Source: Glaciecola sp964446865 (GTDB taxonomy: Bacteria; Pseudomonadota; Gammaproteobacteria; Enterobacterales; Alteromonadaceae). Taken from it: a stretch of 18,802 nt of DNA. Shown here piece after piece: positions 7,946 through 15,900 of the stretch (position 1 is its first letter; every line of letters starts with the position of its first letter). The stretch spans positions 1 to 18,802 of the forward strand of contig CAYURD010000078.1 in the NCBI GenBank assembly GCA_964446865.1. Reading direction: 5' to 3'. The position numbers were made by a program, and so were the translations under genes. Under the pieces are notes generated by a model, which worked only from the letters and a program-made list of their open reading frames with translations, was not told the DNA's origin and made no database searches.

Positions 7946-8920
7946 ATGAATCTTAAGTTAACAACACGTTTTTTAATTGCCACCTTGTTTATGTTTAGCA
8001 TACAAGCGTTTGCTGAAGAACAAATGGTAGACGAAATAATGGATGTCGACCAATACAGCTTAATTGAGATAAAGCATGTTCACGGCGAAATGAAGATAGT
8101 GGGATGGGACAAAAATCAGGTCAAAGTTGTTGGCAGGCTTGGTGAAAGAACAGAAGAGTTTATATTTGAGCGTAAGGGCAAGTCGGTTGTGATTGAAGTA
8201 GAAGTCGAAAATGGCTCAAAAAATTGGAATTGGCCAAAAAACAATGACTCCAAAGACGACTTAATTGTGCACGTGCCCATGGAAAGTACCATTGATTATC
8301 ACGCACCTAATGCTGATTTAAACATTGATGACGTATTAGGCGGTGTCGACATAGATATGATAAACGGTGACTTACGTGCCAATAATTTAGCCGGGAAAAT
8401 ACGCTTAAAAACAGTCAATGGCGATATTAATGCAAATGAGTTAAATGGCGTGCTTACCGTAGATACTGTAAATGGAGATGTTAGAGCTGAACATCTTAGT
8501 GGTGAAATAGTGCGAGCTGGCACGGTCAATGGTGACGTAAAAGTAAGATCTATGGCAAGTGATGTGCAAGCTGAAACCGTTAATGGTGATATTCAGTTTA
8601 TTTTACAAGATGTTATTGATGTAAACACCAGCACCGTTAACGGGGAAATTGATATGGAAATGAATTTGCTTGATGGCGCAGTGGTCAGAGCGAGTACGGT
8701 TGGCGGCAGAGTGACTTTGGCTTTTCAAGATGATGTGCAAGCTAAGTTTTCACTTGAAGCACACGCTGGCGGCAGTATTGTCAATCGGATAAACGATATA
8801 AAGCCTAATAAAGCGAAATATGGTCCGCGCCGGTGGTTAGATTTTTCTAATGGCAATCCTACTGCACGGGTAGATGCTTCTACAGTAAATGGCAGGATTA
8901 CCGTTAAGACTAGGAGTTAA
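7946..8920 (+). CDS. Exported DUF4097-type beta-strand repeat protein
   Basis: A 324-aa protein with a signal peptide (1-23, ending QAFA) and no other membrane segment, so periplasmic or surface-located. From residue 138 onward it carries a clear repeat: MINGDL, then TVNGDI/TVNGDV/TVNGEI at 156, 174, 193, 211 and 230, a degenerate TVGGRV at 251, and a last TVNGRI at 313. The spacing of 18-21 residues suits a right-handed beta-helix with an Asn-Gly turn in each coil. This is the pattern of the DUF4097/DUF4098 adhesin-like families, whose function is not established. The start at ATG 7946, with AGAGG upstream, gives a clean signal peptide; an upstream in-frame ATG at 7895 lies inside the anti-sigma gene. 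Lying 13 nt after the anti-sigma gene, it is probably a direct member of the sigma operon. Confidence 0.85.
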   Translation: MNLKLTTRFLIATLFMFSIQAFAEEQMVDEIMDVDQYSLIEIKHVHGEMKIVGWDKNQVKVVGRLGERTEEFIFERKGKSVVIEVEVENGSKNWNWPKNNDSKDDLIVHVPMESTIDYHAPNADLNIDDVLGGVDIDMINGDLRANNLAGKIRLKTVNGDINANELNGVLTVDTVNGDVRAEHLSGEIVRAGTVNGDVKVRSMASDVQAETVNGDIQFILQDVIDVNTSTVNGEIDMEMNLLDGAVVRASTVGGRVTLAFQDDVQAKFSLEAHAGGSIVNRINDIKPNKAKYGPRRWLDFSNGNPTARVDASTVNGRITVKTRS

Positions 8921-8940
8921 TTAGGGGTTAAGCAGCAAAA

Positions 8941-8995
8941 CCAGAGTGAAAATGTAAATTTTGTAAATGTCTGATGTATTTGCTTACATTTCTGG
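8941..8995. other. Imperfect stem-loop and AT-rich direct repeats after the DUF4097 gene
   Basis: CCAGA (8941-8945) can pair with TCTGG (8991-8995), and AATGTAA (8951-8957) with TTACATT (8984-8990), leaving a bulge and a 26-nt loop that itself repeats GTAAAT. It starts 20 nt after the operon's last stop and could mark its transcript end. No T-run follows, so it is not a standard intrinsic terminator. The rest of the 8921-9199 spacer shows no gene; the promoter of the next gene must lie there but no convincing -35/-10 pair was found. Confidence 0.3.
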
Positions 8996-9199
8996 CCTTT
9001 GAGACAGGTAATTTGAAACACTTGCTTTGCTACACTACTCATGTAGAAAAAAGAAAACGCACAACAGGTCTTAAGAAAGCAACACACTTTTGATATGACA
9101 AGGCATTGGATTTATCCAAAAAACTTTTTTCTAGCAAAGTAAGTATTCATCAAACAGCAACAACATTTATCGATAGTTTAGACAATTAAGGATTTAATA

Positions 9200-9745
9200 A
9201 TGGCTACAGTTACCACGTTCAGCAACAAGTACGGCAAAAAACTCAGTAAAATATTATGTTCGCTAGTAATTGCTCTACCTATGAGCTTTCAACTTGCTAA
9301 CGCTAACCAAGAATCACAAGCAAGCAAACCTGCTGACAAAGACATTGAAATTATTGGTGTTGTTGGCGAAAAGCCGCTTGCGTTTTTCCGTCTAGAAATG
9401 GAAAGAGCAGAGCTTGATTTCTATGAAGCATATAACCGGATTGTAGATAACGACAAATACCGCGTTGTTTGCCGTAAAGAGACACGCCTTGGTAGCCGCA
9501 TAAAAGACCGCGTATGTTATCCACAATATGTACTAGACCGCATGGCTGAAGAAACCCAAGAAGCGCTTGCACTGGGCAACGGCTACCCAAGCCTTAAGCT
9601 TATTGAATTTGCAGTAAAAGAAGAGCGCGAAGAGTCACTAGCTTACGTTGAAAAGATAGTCACCGAGAACCCGAAGCTTCTTGAAAAACTGATTGATTTA
9701 AATGCAAAACAAAATCAATATGCGCTTCAAAAAGAAACGAACTAA
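9200..9745 (+). CDS. Exported protein of unknown function
   Basis: A 181-aa protein with a long signal peptide (charged 10-17, hydrophobic 18-31, likely cleavage after ANA at residue 36). The mature part is highly charged and mostly helical. A central block, about 60-118, looks strongly constrained (FFRLEMERAELDFYEAYNR, then two cysteines, Cys91 in VVCRKE and Cys106 in VCYPQYVLDRM) and the cysteines probably form a disulfide in the periplasm. A Glu/Lys-rich helix follows (135-175). AAGGA sits 7 nt before the ATG. It is a single gene flanked by long spacers. I recognise the general look of a hypothetical protein widespread in marine Alteromonadales but know no function, and none should be assumed. 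Confidence 0.82.
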   Translation: MATVTTFSNKYGKKLSKILCSLVIALPMSFQLANANQESQASKPADKDIEIIGVVGEKPLAFFRLEMERAELDFYEAYNRIVDNDKYRVVCRKETRLGSRIKDRVCYPQYVLDRMAEETQEALALGNGYPSLKLIEFAVKEEREESLAYVEKIVTENPKLLEKLIDLNAKQNQYALQKETN

Positions 9746-9776
9746 CACAACTACACAATACACACACATCCTTCAG

Positions 9777-9804
9777 GTCATCGTGGCGAAAGCCACGATT
9801 TCCT
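9777..9804 (+). repeat. REP-like hairpin, copy B
   Basis: GTCATC, arm GTGGC, loop GAAA, arm GCCAC, then GATTTCC. The stem is perfect and extends through ATC/GAT. It is 32 nt after the stop of the exported-protein gene, so it may also serve as its transcript end. Confidence 0.65.
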
Positions 9805-9836
9805 TGTATAAACACCAATTTTGATTCAAACAACTG

Positions 9837-9864
9837 CGTCATCAACGCGAAGGCCAAGACCTCC
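9837..9864 (+). repeat. REP-like hairpin, copy C1 (decayed stem)
   Basis: CGTCATC, AACGC, GAAG, GCCAA, GACCTCC: same length and flanks as the other copies, but the two arms no longer pair well. It faces copy C2 head-to-head, making a paired unit of about 100 bp. Confidence 0.5.
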
Positions 9865-9890
9865 ATGGGTTAACTACAATGTTAGTTTAA

Positions 9891-9945
9891 ACAACGTAAT
9901 GTTCCAAGGAGGTCCCGTTCTTCAACGGGATGACGGAAGTTTCAA
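9891..9945. repeat. 55-bp direct repeat, left copy (contains REP-like copy C2)
   Basis: The 55 bases that end exactly at the first N are identical to the 55 bases that begin right after the last N. The unit contains a minus-orientation REP-like hairpin at 9908-9935 (GGAGGTC, CCGTT, CTTC, AACGG, GATGACG; perfect 7-bp stem TCCCGTT/AACGGGA). The exact placement against the gap points to an assembly overlap, not a biological duplication. Confidence 0.9.
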
Positions 9946-10045
9946 NNNNNNNNNNNNNNNNNNNNNNNNNNNNNNNNNNNNNNNNNNNNNNNNNNNNNNN
10001 NNNNNNNNNNNNNNNNNNNNNNNNNNNNNNNNNNNNNNNNNNNNN
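9946..10045. other. Assembly gap, 100 N
   Basis: Exactly 100 unknown bases, the usual placeholder for a gap of unknown size. No sequence information is present. Both sides are the same 55-mer, so the true gap may have no length at all, or may hide further repeat copies or an inserted element. Confidence 0.98.
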
Positions 10046-10100
10046 ACAACGTAATGTTCCAAGGAGGTCCCGTTCTTCAACGGGATGACGGAAGTTTCAA
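10046..10100. repeat. 55-bp direct repeat, right copy (contains REP-like copy C2')
   Basis: Identical to 9891-9945 and starts at the first base after the gap; the hairpin copy lies at 10063-10090 on the minus strand. It ends 9 nt before the stop of the sigma-TM gene, so a hairpin lies just past that gene's 3' end on the minus strand. Apart from repeats and the gap, the 9746-10109 spacer holds nothing I can recognise. Confidence 0.9.
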
Positions 10101-10109
10101 GCAATAAAC

Positions 10110-11252
10110 TCACAAACGCCCGCTATTAATCAAGCCAATAATCAATCCCGAAAACCCAACACCAATAGCCAACACCATACAAGTATAATTAACAACACGC
10201 ATCAAAGGCGTCGCTTGTTTACCGTCTTTAGTACCATGCACATGCATATAATTCATACTGCGATACATAAGTGCCGCAAGACCAATAGCAAAACCACTGT
10301 AGCTAAGCACCGGTCCCCACCATCCAGTTGTAAATGTATAGCCTGCCGTAATGATAAATGCCCAAATAATGACCCAAGCAATGGTTTCATTTCGATAGCG
10401 CGTAAACTGCTGCTTTTGTTCTTGCTCGCTTAATTGGCGCATCGCAATTTTTGAAGACCATAAAATCGCAAAAACAGCCATAAATGCGCCAATAAAAGAC
10501 CCGCCCAGCACCATTAGTACTTTACTCAAAAAACTGGTGCTGCTGGTTGTTGCTGCACCTGTAATACTGGCCGCGGCAACCGGTGCGCTTGGCGTGAGCA
10601 GGCTACTGACCAGCGCGCTAAAGCCAACCGTGGGTGCTGTGCTATACACCAATTTACTGGCATGCTTGAGAAGGTCACTCTTTAAACTTTGTCTTGCGCG
10701 TGAGAGCTTTTTGCGCACACTTTCTGCAGAGATGTCTAAAAGTGCGGCAACTTGTTGGCTTGACTGTTCTTCACGATAATATAATAAGACAATTTCTCGG
10801 TCATCGGCGCCAAGCTCATCAATAAAGCTATGTAAGATGCTTTGACTATCGTTTCGCATTAACGAGGATTCTGCATTTTCATTTGGGTCGGCGAGTTCAG
10901 CTAAAATCACATCAGCTTGTTCAGTGCTAACCTTCGCGCCTTTTTTATTGTCTCTTAAAAAATTATAAGCCGTATATCGTGTACTTTGTCGTATCCAAGG
11001 TAAAAAGCTGGCGGAATTTTTAAGGGTATTTAGGTTTTGCCATACTGAAATAAACACCTGTTGAGCCACTTCTTCACTGTCGTCTACATCTTTAACAATC
11101 GCTAGTGCGATAGACGTGACTAGGTTTTTGCTTGTATCGATTAAGCGTTCGTAAGCGCCAATATCGCCCGATTTTGCGAGTTCAACATCTTGCTGCATCG
11201 TTCCGAGCGCAGCGGTATTAAGCGAATTTGAGCTAATAGTGCCGGTATTCAT
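10110..11252 (-). CDS. ECF-type sigma factor fused to a multi-pass membrane domain
   Basis: A 380-aa protein. Residues 1-200 form a complete sigma factor of ECF type: region 2 about 36-105 (AYERLIDTSKNLV, DDSEEVAQQVFISVWQNL, FLPWIRQSTRYTAYNFLRD) and region 4 about 140-197 (LGADDREIVLLYYREEQSSQQVAALLDISAESVRKKLSRARQSL). After an Ala/Ser-rich, partly hydrophobic linker (205-240) come about four membrane helices: 243-266, 290-310, 313-330 and 352-375. Ordinary ECF sigma factors end after region 4, so this one carries its own membrane anchor or built-in inhibitor. ECF factors with C-terminal membrane extensions are known in some ECF groups, but this one's group is not identified. No separate anti-sigma gene is beside it. 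GGGAG lies 7 nt before the ATG and within the end of the upstream hydrolase gene, whose stop is 2 nt away: tight translational coupling. Confidence 0.88.
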   Translation of the reverse strand: MNTGTISSNSLNTAALGTMQQDVELAKSGDIGAYERLIDTSKNLVTSIALAIVKDVDDSEEVAQQVFISVWQNLNTLKNSASFLPWIRQSTRYTAYNFLRDNKKGAKVSTEQADVILAELADPNENAESSLMRNDSQSILHSFIDELGADDREIVLLYYREEQSSQQVAALLDISAESVRKKLSRARQSLKSDLLKHASKLVYSTAPTVGFSALVSSLLTPSAPVAAASITGAATTSSTSFLSKVLMVLGGSFIGAFMAVFAILWSSKIAMRQLSEQEQKQQFTRYRNETIAWVIIWAFIITAGYTFTTGWWGPVLSYSGFAIGLAALMYRSMNYMHVHGTKDGKQATPLMRVVNYTCMVLAIGVGFSGLIIGLINSGRL

Positions 11253-11254
11253 GC

Positions 11255-12172
11255 TTATTCTCCCAAAAATTCGATAACAGTGTTATACACCCAATCTATA
11301 TCATCAAACATCATAAAATGCCTTATTTCCTTATTCATGATAACCGTTGCCGATGCCGCGTCTGCAAATTGCGCTTGGTAAATCCCTGCGACTTGTTGAT
11401 GCTGTGCATCGTGGGTAAACGCGCCAGATGCCCCTAACATTAACATAGGTATTGTGATTTGACTCATTTGCTCGCGAAGGTCAGTGGTCATTACATCATA
11501 CATGGCATTGGCAACGGTGTGTGGATTAGACGTCTTAGCCATCTCAATTACGCGGGCTTGGTCGGCTTGAGCGGTAGCTTGAATAAACACCCCTTGCTGG
11601 GTTTGTGCGGCAATTTGTTCACTGCTCATATTCTGATACATCGATTTTATAGATTTTGCCTGTGGCGCAAGCATGTCGACCGTTGTTTGATTAGTGCGTG
11701 TAAAAATAGGACCAATAAACGGTAAGCCATCTATCGATATTACGCTGTTTATTTTATCTTGATGTTTGCTCGCTAAATTAAATGCGCTTAAACCGCCCAT
11801 ACTGTGGCCAATAATAATTGGCTTATCAAGCTTTTCAGAATCGATGTAAGTCACAATATCTTGTGTGAACTGGTGTAGCGAAAACTCAGCTGTTTGAGCG
11901 GCGTTTGAACCTGTTTTAGACGACATTGCTGGTGTGCCTGCAAACCCTTTTACCGACAACACATGCACGTAATAATTAGCGCTTAGTTTGATGGCAAGCT
12001 CTTCAAATACCTGTCCATTAGACATCAAACCCGGAATTAGGATAACGGCCGGTTTTGTGTTTTCACCGCTCACATCAGTCTCAAATGAAAGGGGGGCAGA
12101 CATCGCGTTTTTGGTACTAACTAATACAAACAACATGAAGGTTGCGGTGAATAAAGAAATTAATTTTTGCAT
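11255..12172 (-). CDS. Secreted alpha/beta hydrolase
   Basis: A 305-aa enzyme with a signal peptide (1-26, ending MSA), so probably periplasmic. The alpha/beta-hydrolase fold is shown by VILIPGLMSNG (43-53, oxyanion-hole strand), the nucleophile elbow IGHSMGG with Ser124, and the catalytic His285 in EIRHFMMFD. The acid is less clear: Asp255 or Asp148 are candidates. A helical lid seems to lie between about 150 and 225. The substrate could be an ester, lactone or lipid; nothing in the sequence decides. AAGGA sits 6 nt before the ATG. It is the first gene of a two-gene operon with the membrane-fused sigma factor, which suggests the enzyme takes part in, or responds to, the same envelope signal. 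The 97-nt spacer upstream holds the promoter but no clear boxes. Confidence 0.88.
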   Translation of the reverse strand: MQKLISLFTATFMLFVLVSTKNAMSAPLSFETDVSGENTKPAVILIPGLMSNGQVFEELAIKLSANYYVHVLSVKGFAGTPAMSSKTGSNAAQTAEFSLHQFTQDIVTYIDSEKLDKPIIIGHSMGGLSAFNLASKHQDKINSVISIDGLPFIGPIFTRTNQTTVDMLAPQAKSIKSMYQNMSSEQIAAQTQQGVFIQATAQADQARVIEMAKTSNPHTVANAMYDVMTTDLREQMSQITIPMLMLGASGAFTHDAQHQQVAGIYQAQFADAASATVIMNKEIRHFMMFDDIDWVYNTVIEFLGE

Positions 12173-12269
12173 GATCGTTCCTTTTTACATTAAGTGGTTT
12201 TATGTGCTTTATCTCTGGCACTATCTCTAAGTAACCGCTCAACAAAAAAGTGTGACAAATATTTTTAAT

Positions 12270-12860
12270 TTATTTTCTTTGCTTGATTTTTTTAACGATA
12301 AAATCCAGATAAGTGTTATACGCGTAAGCATTAAAATTGGGGGAGAGTTTATTCATAAAGCCATGCAAATACTGGCTTTTGATACTCTCTACCTTTTCAC
12401 TTATGCCATTTGAGTATAGATTGCTGGTGATTGAATCAATGACATATTCAAGGTCAAACGATGCTTCAGCTTTTGGAAAAACCAAATCCATCTCTATTAA
12501 TGGAACGAGACTTGTGTGATGACGTATTTGTGAACTATAAAAGCACAGCCCGTAGTCTATATTTTTTGCGTATTGTGATACTTCTGATAAGCGCCAAATT
12601 GCGCTGGCGCCTACGCTAAATCCAAGCAATAAAAGTCTGTTATGTTTGCTTACATGACTCATCAGCTTTTTTAGATAAGCATCTAAGCCGATATTGTTAT
12701 TAAAATAATCATAAGCCTCACGTTCATTTTCGAACTGCTTTTTGACGCCATTATACGGGTCAACAATAAGGACCTCAGTTGACGTTTGTGTTGCAATATC
12801 ATGACTAAGTTGTTCAAGCTCATCACTTAAACCGAATATATCTGAGACGACTATTATCAT
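12270..12860 (-). CDS. Dienelactone-hydrolase-like alpha/beta hydrolase
   Basis: A 196-aa cytoplasmic protein (no signal peptide) resembling the dienelactone hydrolase family, which is usually 220-240 aa. Visible motifs are VVSDIFGLSDELEQLSHDIA at the N-terminus (oxyanion side), the nucleophile elbow LLGFSVGAS with Ser82, and HGFMNKLSPNFNAYAYNTY (166-184), where His166 is the catalytic His in the HGF motif of the family. The nucleophile is Ser instead of the Cys of classical dienelactone hydrolase. The acid is probably Asp125 or a neighbour. Short length may mean a reduced core. No ribosome site is obvious before the ATG at 12860. It is monocistronic: a terminator separates it from the receptor gene upstream and about 97 nt from the next hydrolase downstream. 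Substrate unknown. Confidence 0.8.
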   Translation of the reverse strand: MIIVVSDIFGLSDELEQLSHDIATQTSTEVLIVDPYNGVKKQFENEREAYDYFNNNIGLDAYLKKLMSHVSKHNRLLLLGFSVGASAIWRLSEVSQYAKNIDYGLCFYSSQIRHHTSLVPLIEMDLVFPKAEASFDLEYVIDSITSNLYSNGISEKVESIKSQYLHGFMNKLSPNFNAYAYNTYLDFIVKKIKQRK

Positions 12861-12921
12861 TGTTTTGGCAAATGCTTAGACATAAATTAATGGGCTAAAA
12901 GAGTACTATAAAATCTACGAT

Positions 12922-12965
12922 AAAAAAAAGGCGTTATCACGATAAATCGTCATAACGCCTTTTTT
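12922..12965 (-). terminator. Strong intrinsic terminator of the TonB-dependent receptor gene
   Basis: GGCGTTAT (12930-12937) pairs with ATAACGCC (12952-12959); inside, after one C/C mismatch, ACGA pairs with TCGT around a TAAA loop. On the minus strand it is followed by a run of eight Ts, and on the plus strand by six, so it can work both ways. It starts about 20 nt past the receptor stop. Confidence 0.9.
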
Positions 12966-12984
12966 AAGCAACTAAGCATCTAGT

Positions 12985-15900
12985 TTACATGGTGAAATTA
13001 ACACCAAAGAAGAAAGTACGTCCTCTTGGTCCTGTTGGCCATGCTTCTTGGGTGATGAACGGTGATTTATCAGCAACGTTATTAACGCCTCCAAATAGCA
13101 CTAGTCCGTCGTCTAACTGGTAGCTAACGTTAATATCGTGCAGCACTGTGCTACCAAAAAATCCGCCGCCAGGTCCATATAAGATAGCGTCACCGTTAAG
13201 ACCTAATGAGTTTTCAACTTCATTGTAAGCTTGTCTACTTTGATAAGTCGTTTGTAGCGCAAGGTTAAGATCGCCTCGATTCCAACTTAAATTGACATTA
13301 CCAGACGTTTTTGGCACCTGTCTTTCTTCAACTTCGATATCGACTTCGTTAAGGTCGAGTGGATTAAAGAAGAGATTTAGCACTTTTTGTCTGGTACCCA
13401 CTACATCTATGCCAAAGTTATTTTCATCAATACTAAAGGCATAGCTCACTGAGAAATCGATACCTTCGGCCTCGGTTCTTGCAAAGTTTTGCTCTTGCGC
13501 AGTTAGATTGTTCAAACCACCATCGGCACGTCTTGTAAATAAGTCGCAAAATGGTGCGTTAGGAAAACTCTCTGAATCATAACATCCATCTAGTATCTGG
13601 CTTGCGCCAACAGCAGCGATCGCTTCTTCTATCTCGACGCTCCAATAATCAATTGTCACAGTCAGCCCATCAACAAATGAAGGTCTGTAAACAGTACCAA
13701 AGGTAATTGTTTCAGCGGTCTCTACATCAAGTTCTGTGTTTCCGCCTTGAGTACCCGAAAAACGAGCTGTTAGCGGGTTCAACCAAACGTAGTTACCGTC
13801 GCCATCTACTATGCTTTCTGTTGGTATGCCAAGCGCTTGAAGGTCTGCTATACAGTTTGCTTCTCTGACGGTGGCACCTGCACCTACGTTAGCTGGGTCA
13901 CAAGAATCTTGGTTTAGGTTGATAGTAATAGGAAGCTGAGGGTCGAAAAGCTCAGTAATATTTGGCGCTCTCACCGCTTCAGAAATAGTCCCTCGGAAGT
14001 TAAGATCTTCTATAGGGCTGTAAGCAAATCCAACTTTCCAAGTGGTTGTTTGTCCTAATGTCGAGTAATCGGCCACTCGAACAGCACCATCAAGGGTGAA
14101 TTCGTAGGCAAATTCTCGGTCTAAGAAAATAGGTAAGCGTACTTCTATGAAGGCATCAACAACGTCATATTTGCCTTTTGTATTAAATTGCTTAACGTTA
14201 TCAATACCTGTTAAAAAGTTTAACCATGGTGAGACTTCACTCACTAAAAGACCTGGGGTAAACGAAGTGCCCTGTGGCAAAATACCTAAGTCTAGTGGAT
14301 CTAATCGATTGTCACTTGACTCTTCTCTGTATTCAAGACCAGTTGCATAACCTAATGGTCCATCAAGTATACCTTCAAAGTTATCAAATTGACCTACACC
14401 AGTGACTGAGATGACCGTTTGCTCAATCGTTAACTTATCTTCTTTTTGTGCAGTGATAAAGTTTTTGGCTTCACTGCTTAAGGCATCTTCACCAAATGGG
14501 TTAAGTGGCGCACACTGACCATCGCCTGGCGTGAAAGTGTAGTAACGGTCACTCGAAAATGAACCATTTGCATAGTTTGCATTAAATGCAAAGTAATCAA
14601 TTCCATAAGCCGCTGTTGGATCAATGTCTGAGCGACAAACTGCGTTTCCATCTGGGCCTGTTGTCGCATCCATAGCAGCAAATATTCTATCAATATACTG
14701 TTCTGAATAATTAGTTGTGTTGGTGAACTTACCGTGATTGACCGCAAATTCAAGCGAATGGTCTAAAGAATAGTCCCAATTAACACCGGCAACAAAACGT
14801 GTTGTCTCGCGTGTACGAACCGTTTCATCTTCATCCCATGTAAATGCATCTTGCGTAATTAGTAAGCCGCCAGTTTGGTCTACCACAGGCTGAAGTTGAG
14901 CTGGAATATACGGGTTGTCAGGGTTAACAAATAGGGTGTCGTAATATGAATCGTACTCTGCGTAAAATGTAGATTCTGCTCTTACATATTTGGCTTCAAA
15001 AAAGCCATACAAGTCGTCAGTAAATTCATAATTACCATTAATATTGATAATGTTTTTATCGGTTTGCGGCATTAGGGTATCGGTATCGAAATTAAACTTC
15101 GCACCGTCTCCGCCACTACTTAATAGGCCGTCGTAAATAGGACCATCTTGATTGACTCGAACCGAACCATCTGGATTAGTTAACCAGCAGCCTGCTAAAA
15201 AGGTTGCGCGGCCGCCTCTAGATTCTTGACAGTCTGCAATACCGTTTCCATTAATATCAACGTAGGTAGTATCTCGGCCACCAAAGTCAGGGGCTATCGA
15301 CCCTGTATTTGAAGATAACCAGTATCGTAGATCGGTAGCGATGATACGTTGTGGACTGTTTGGATCATCTTCGTCATAGTCAGGGTTTGGTACAGTCCCA
15401 CCTAGGCCATTGTTGCGTGACCAAGAACGGTCTCCGTGCAATAGTTCTTCTTCTCGTTCGAGTGAGACAGTAAAAACAATATTACCTTTACCATTGTCAA
15501 AGTTCTTACCAAAAGCGCCGTCAAAAGCAAATGACGAACCGCCAGAATCACCTGGAACCGCGGCAACAGCATTTAGCTCAACGCCTTCAAAATCGTCTTT
15601 TAGAATAAAGTTTACAACACCGGTTACCGCATCAGCACCATAAACGGCTGACGCACCACCGGTTGTTACTTCAACACGTTCAACTAAGGCTCTTGGAATA
15701 GTGCCGATGTCAACGGCAGAAGTACCACGAAAGCCCGCTACATGGCGACGACCATTGACTAGGGTAAGTGTTCTCTCTCCGCCTAGGCCTCTTAAGTTTA
15801 ATGAGTTTGAACCAGTGTCGTTGTTTTCAGCTGTGTTTGATGAGATTAGCGCGGGGATATCATTGACGATATCAGCTAAGTTCAGCTCACCTGACATGGC

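Noticed and set aside
8147..8900. Tandem DNA repeats in the DUF4097 gene
   Set aside because: The repetition is at protein level (TVNGD every 18-21 residues) and the DNA copies have diverged, so it is structural repeat of a beta-helix, not a slippage tract.
9821..10054. Open frame running through the N gap
   Set aside because: Most of it is unknown bases and the rest is repeat sequence; there is no ribosome site or protein-like composition.
9777..10100. Possible CRISPR array in the repeat cluster
   Set aside because: The repeats are hairpins with changing arms, mixed orientation and irregular spacing; the only exact repeat is the 55-mer at the gap edges.
12173..12260. ECF-type promoter before the hydrolase/sigma-TM operon
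   Set aside because: GGTTACTT and AGAGATA repeats are present on the minus strand, but no pair of boxes with proper spacing resembles the candidate site at 6724-6747.
14478..14753. 91-codon frame inside the receptor gene
   Set aside because: A Gln/Met-rich out-of-frame reading of the receptor, with no support of its own.
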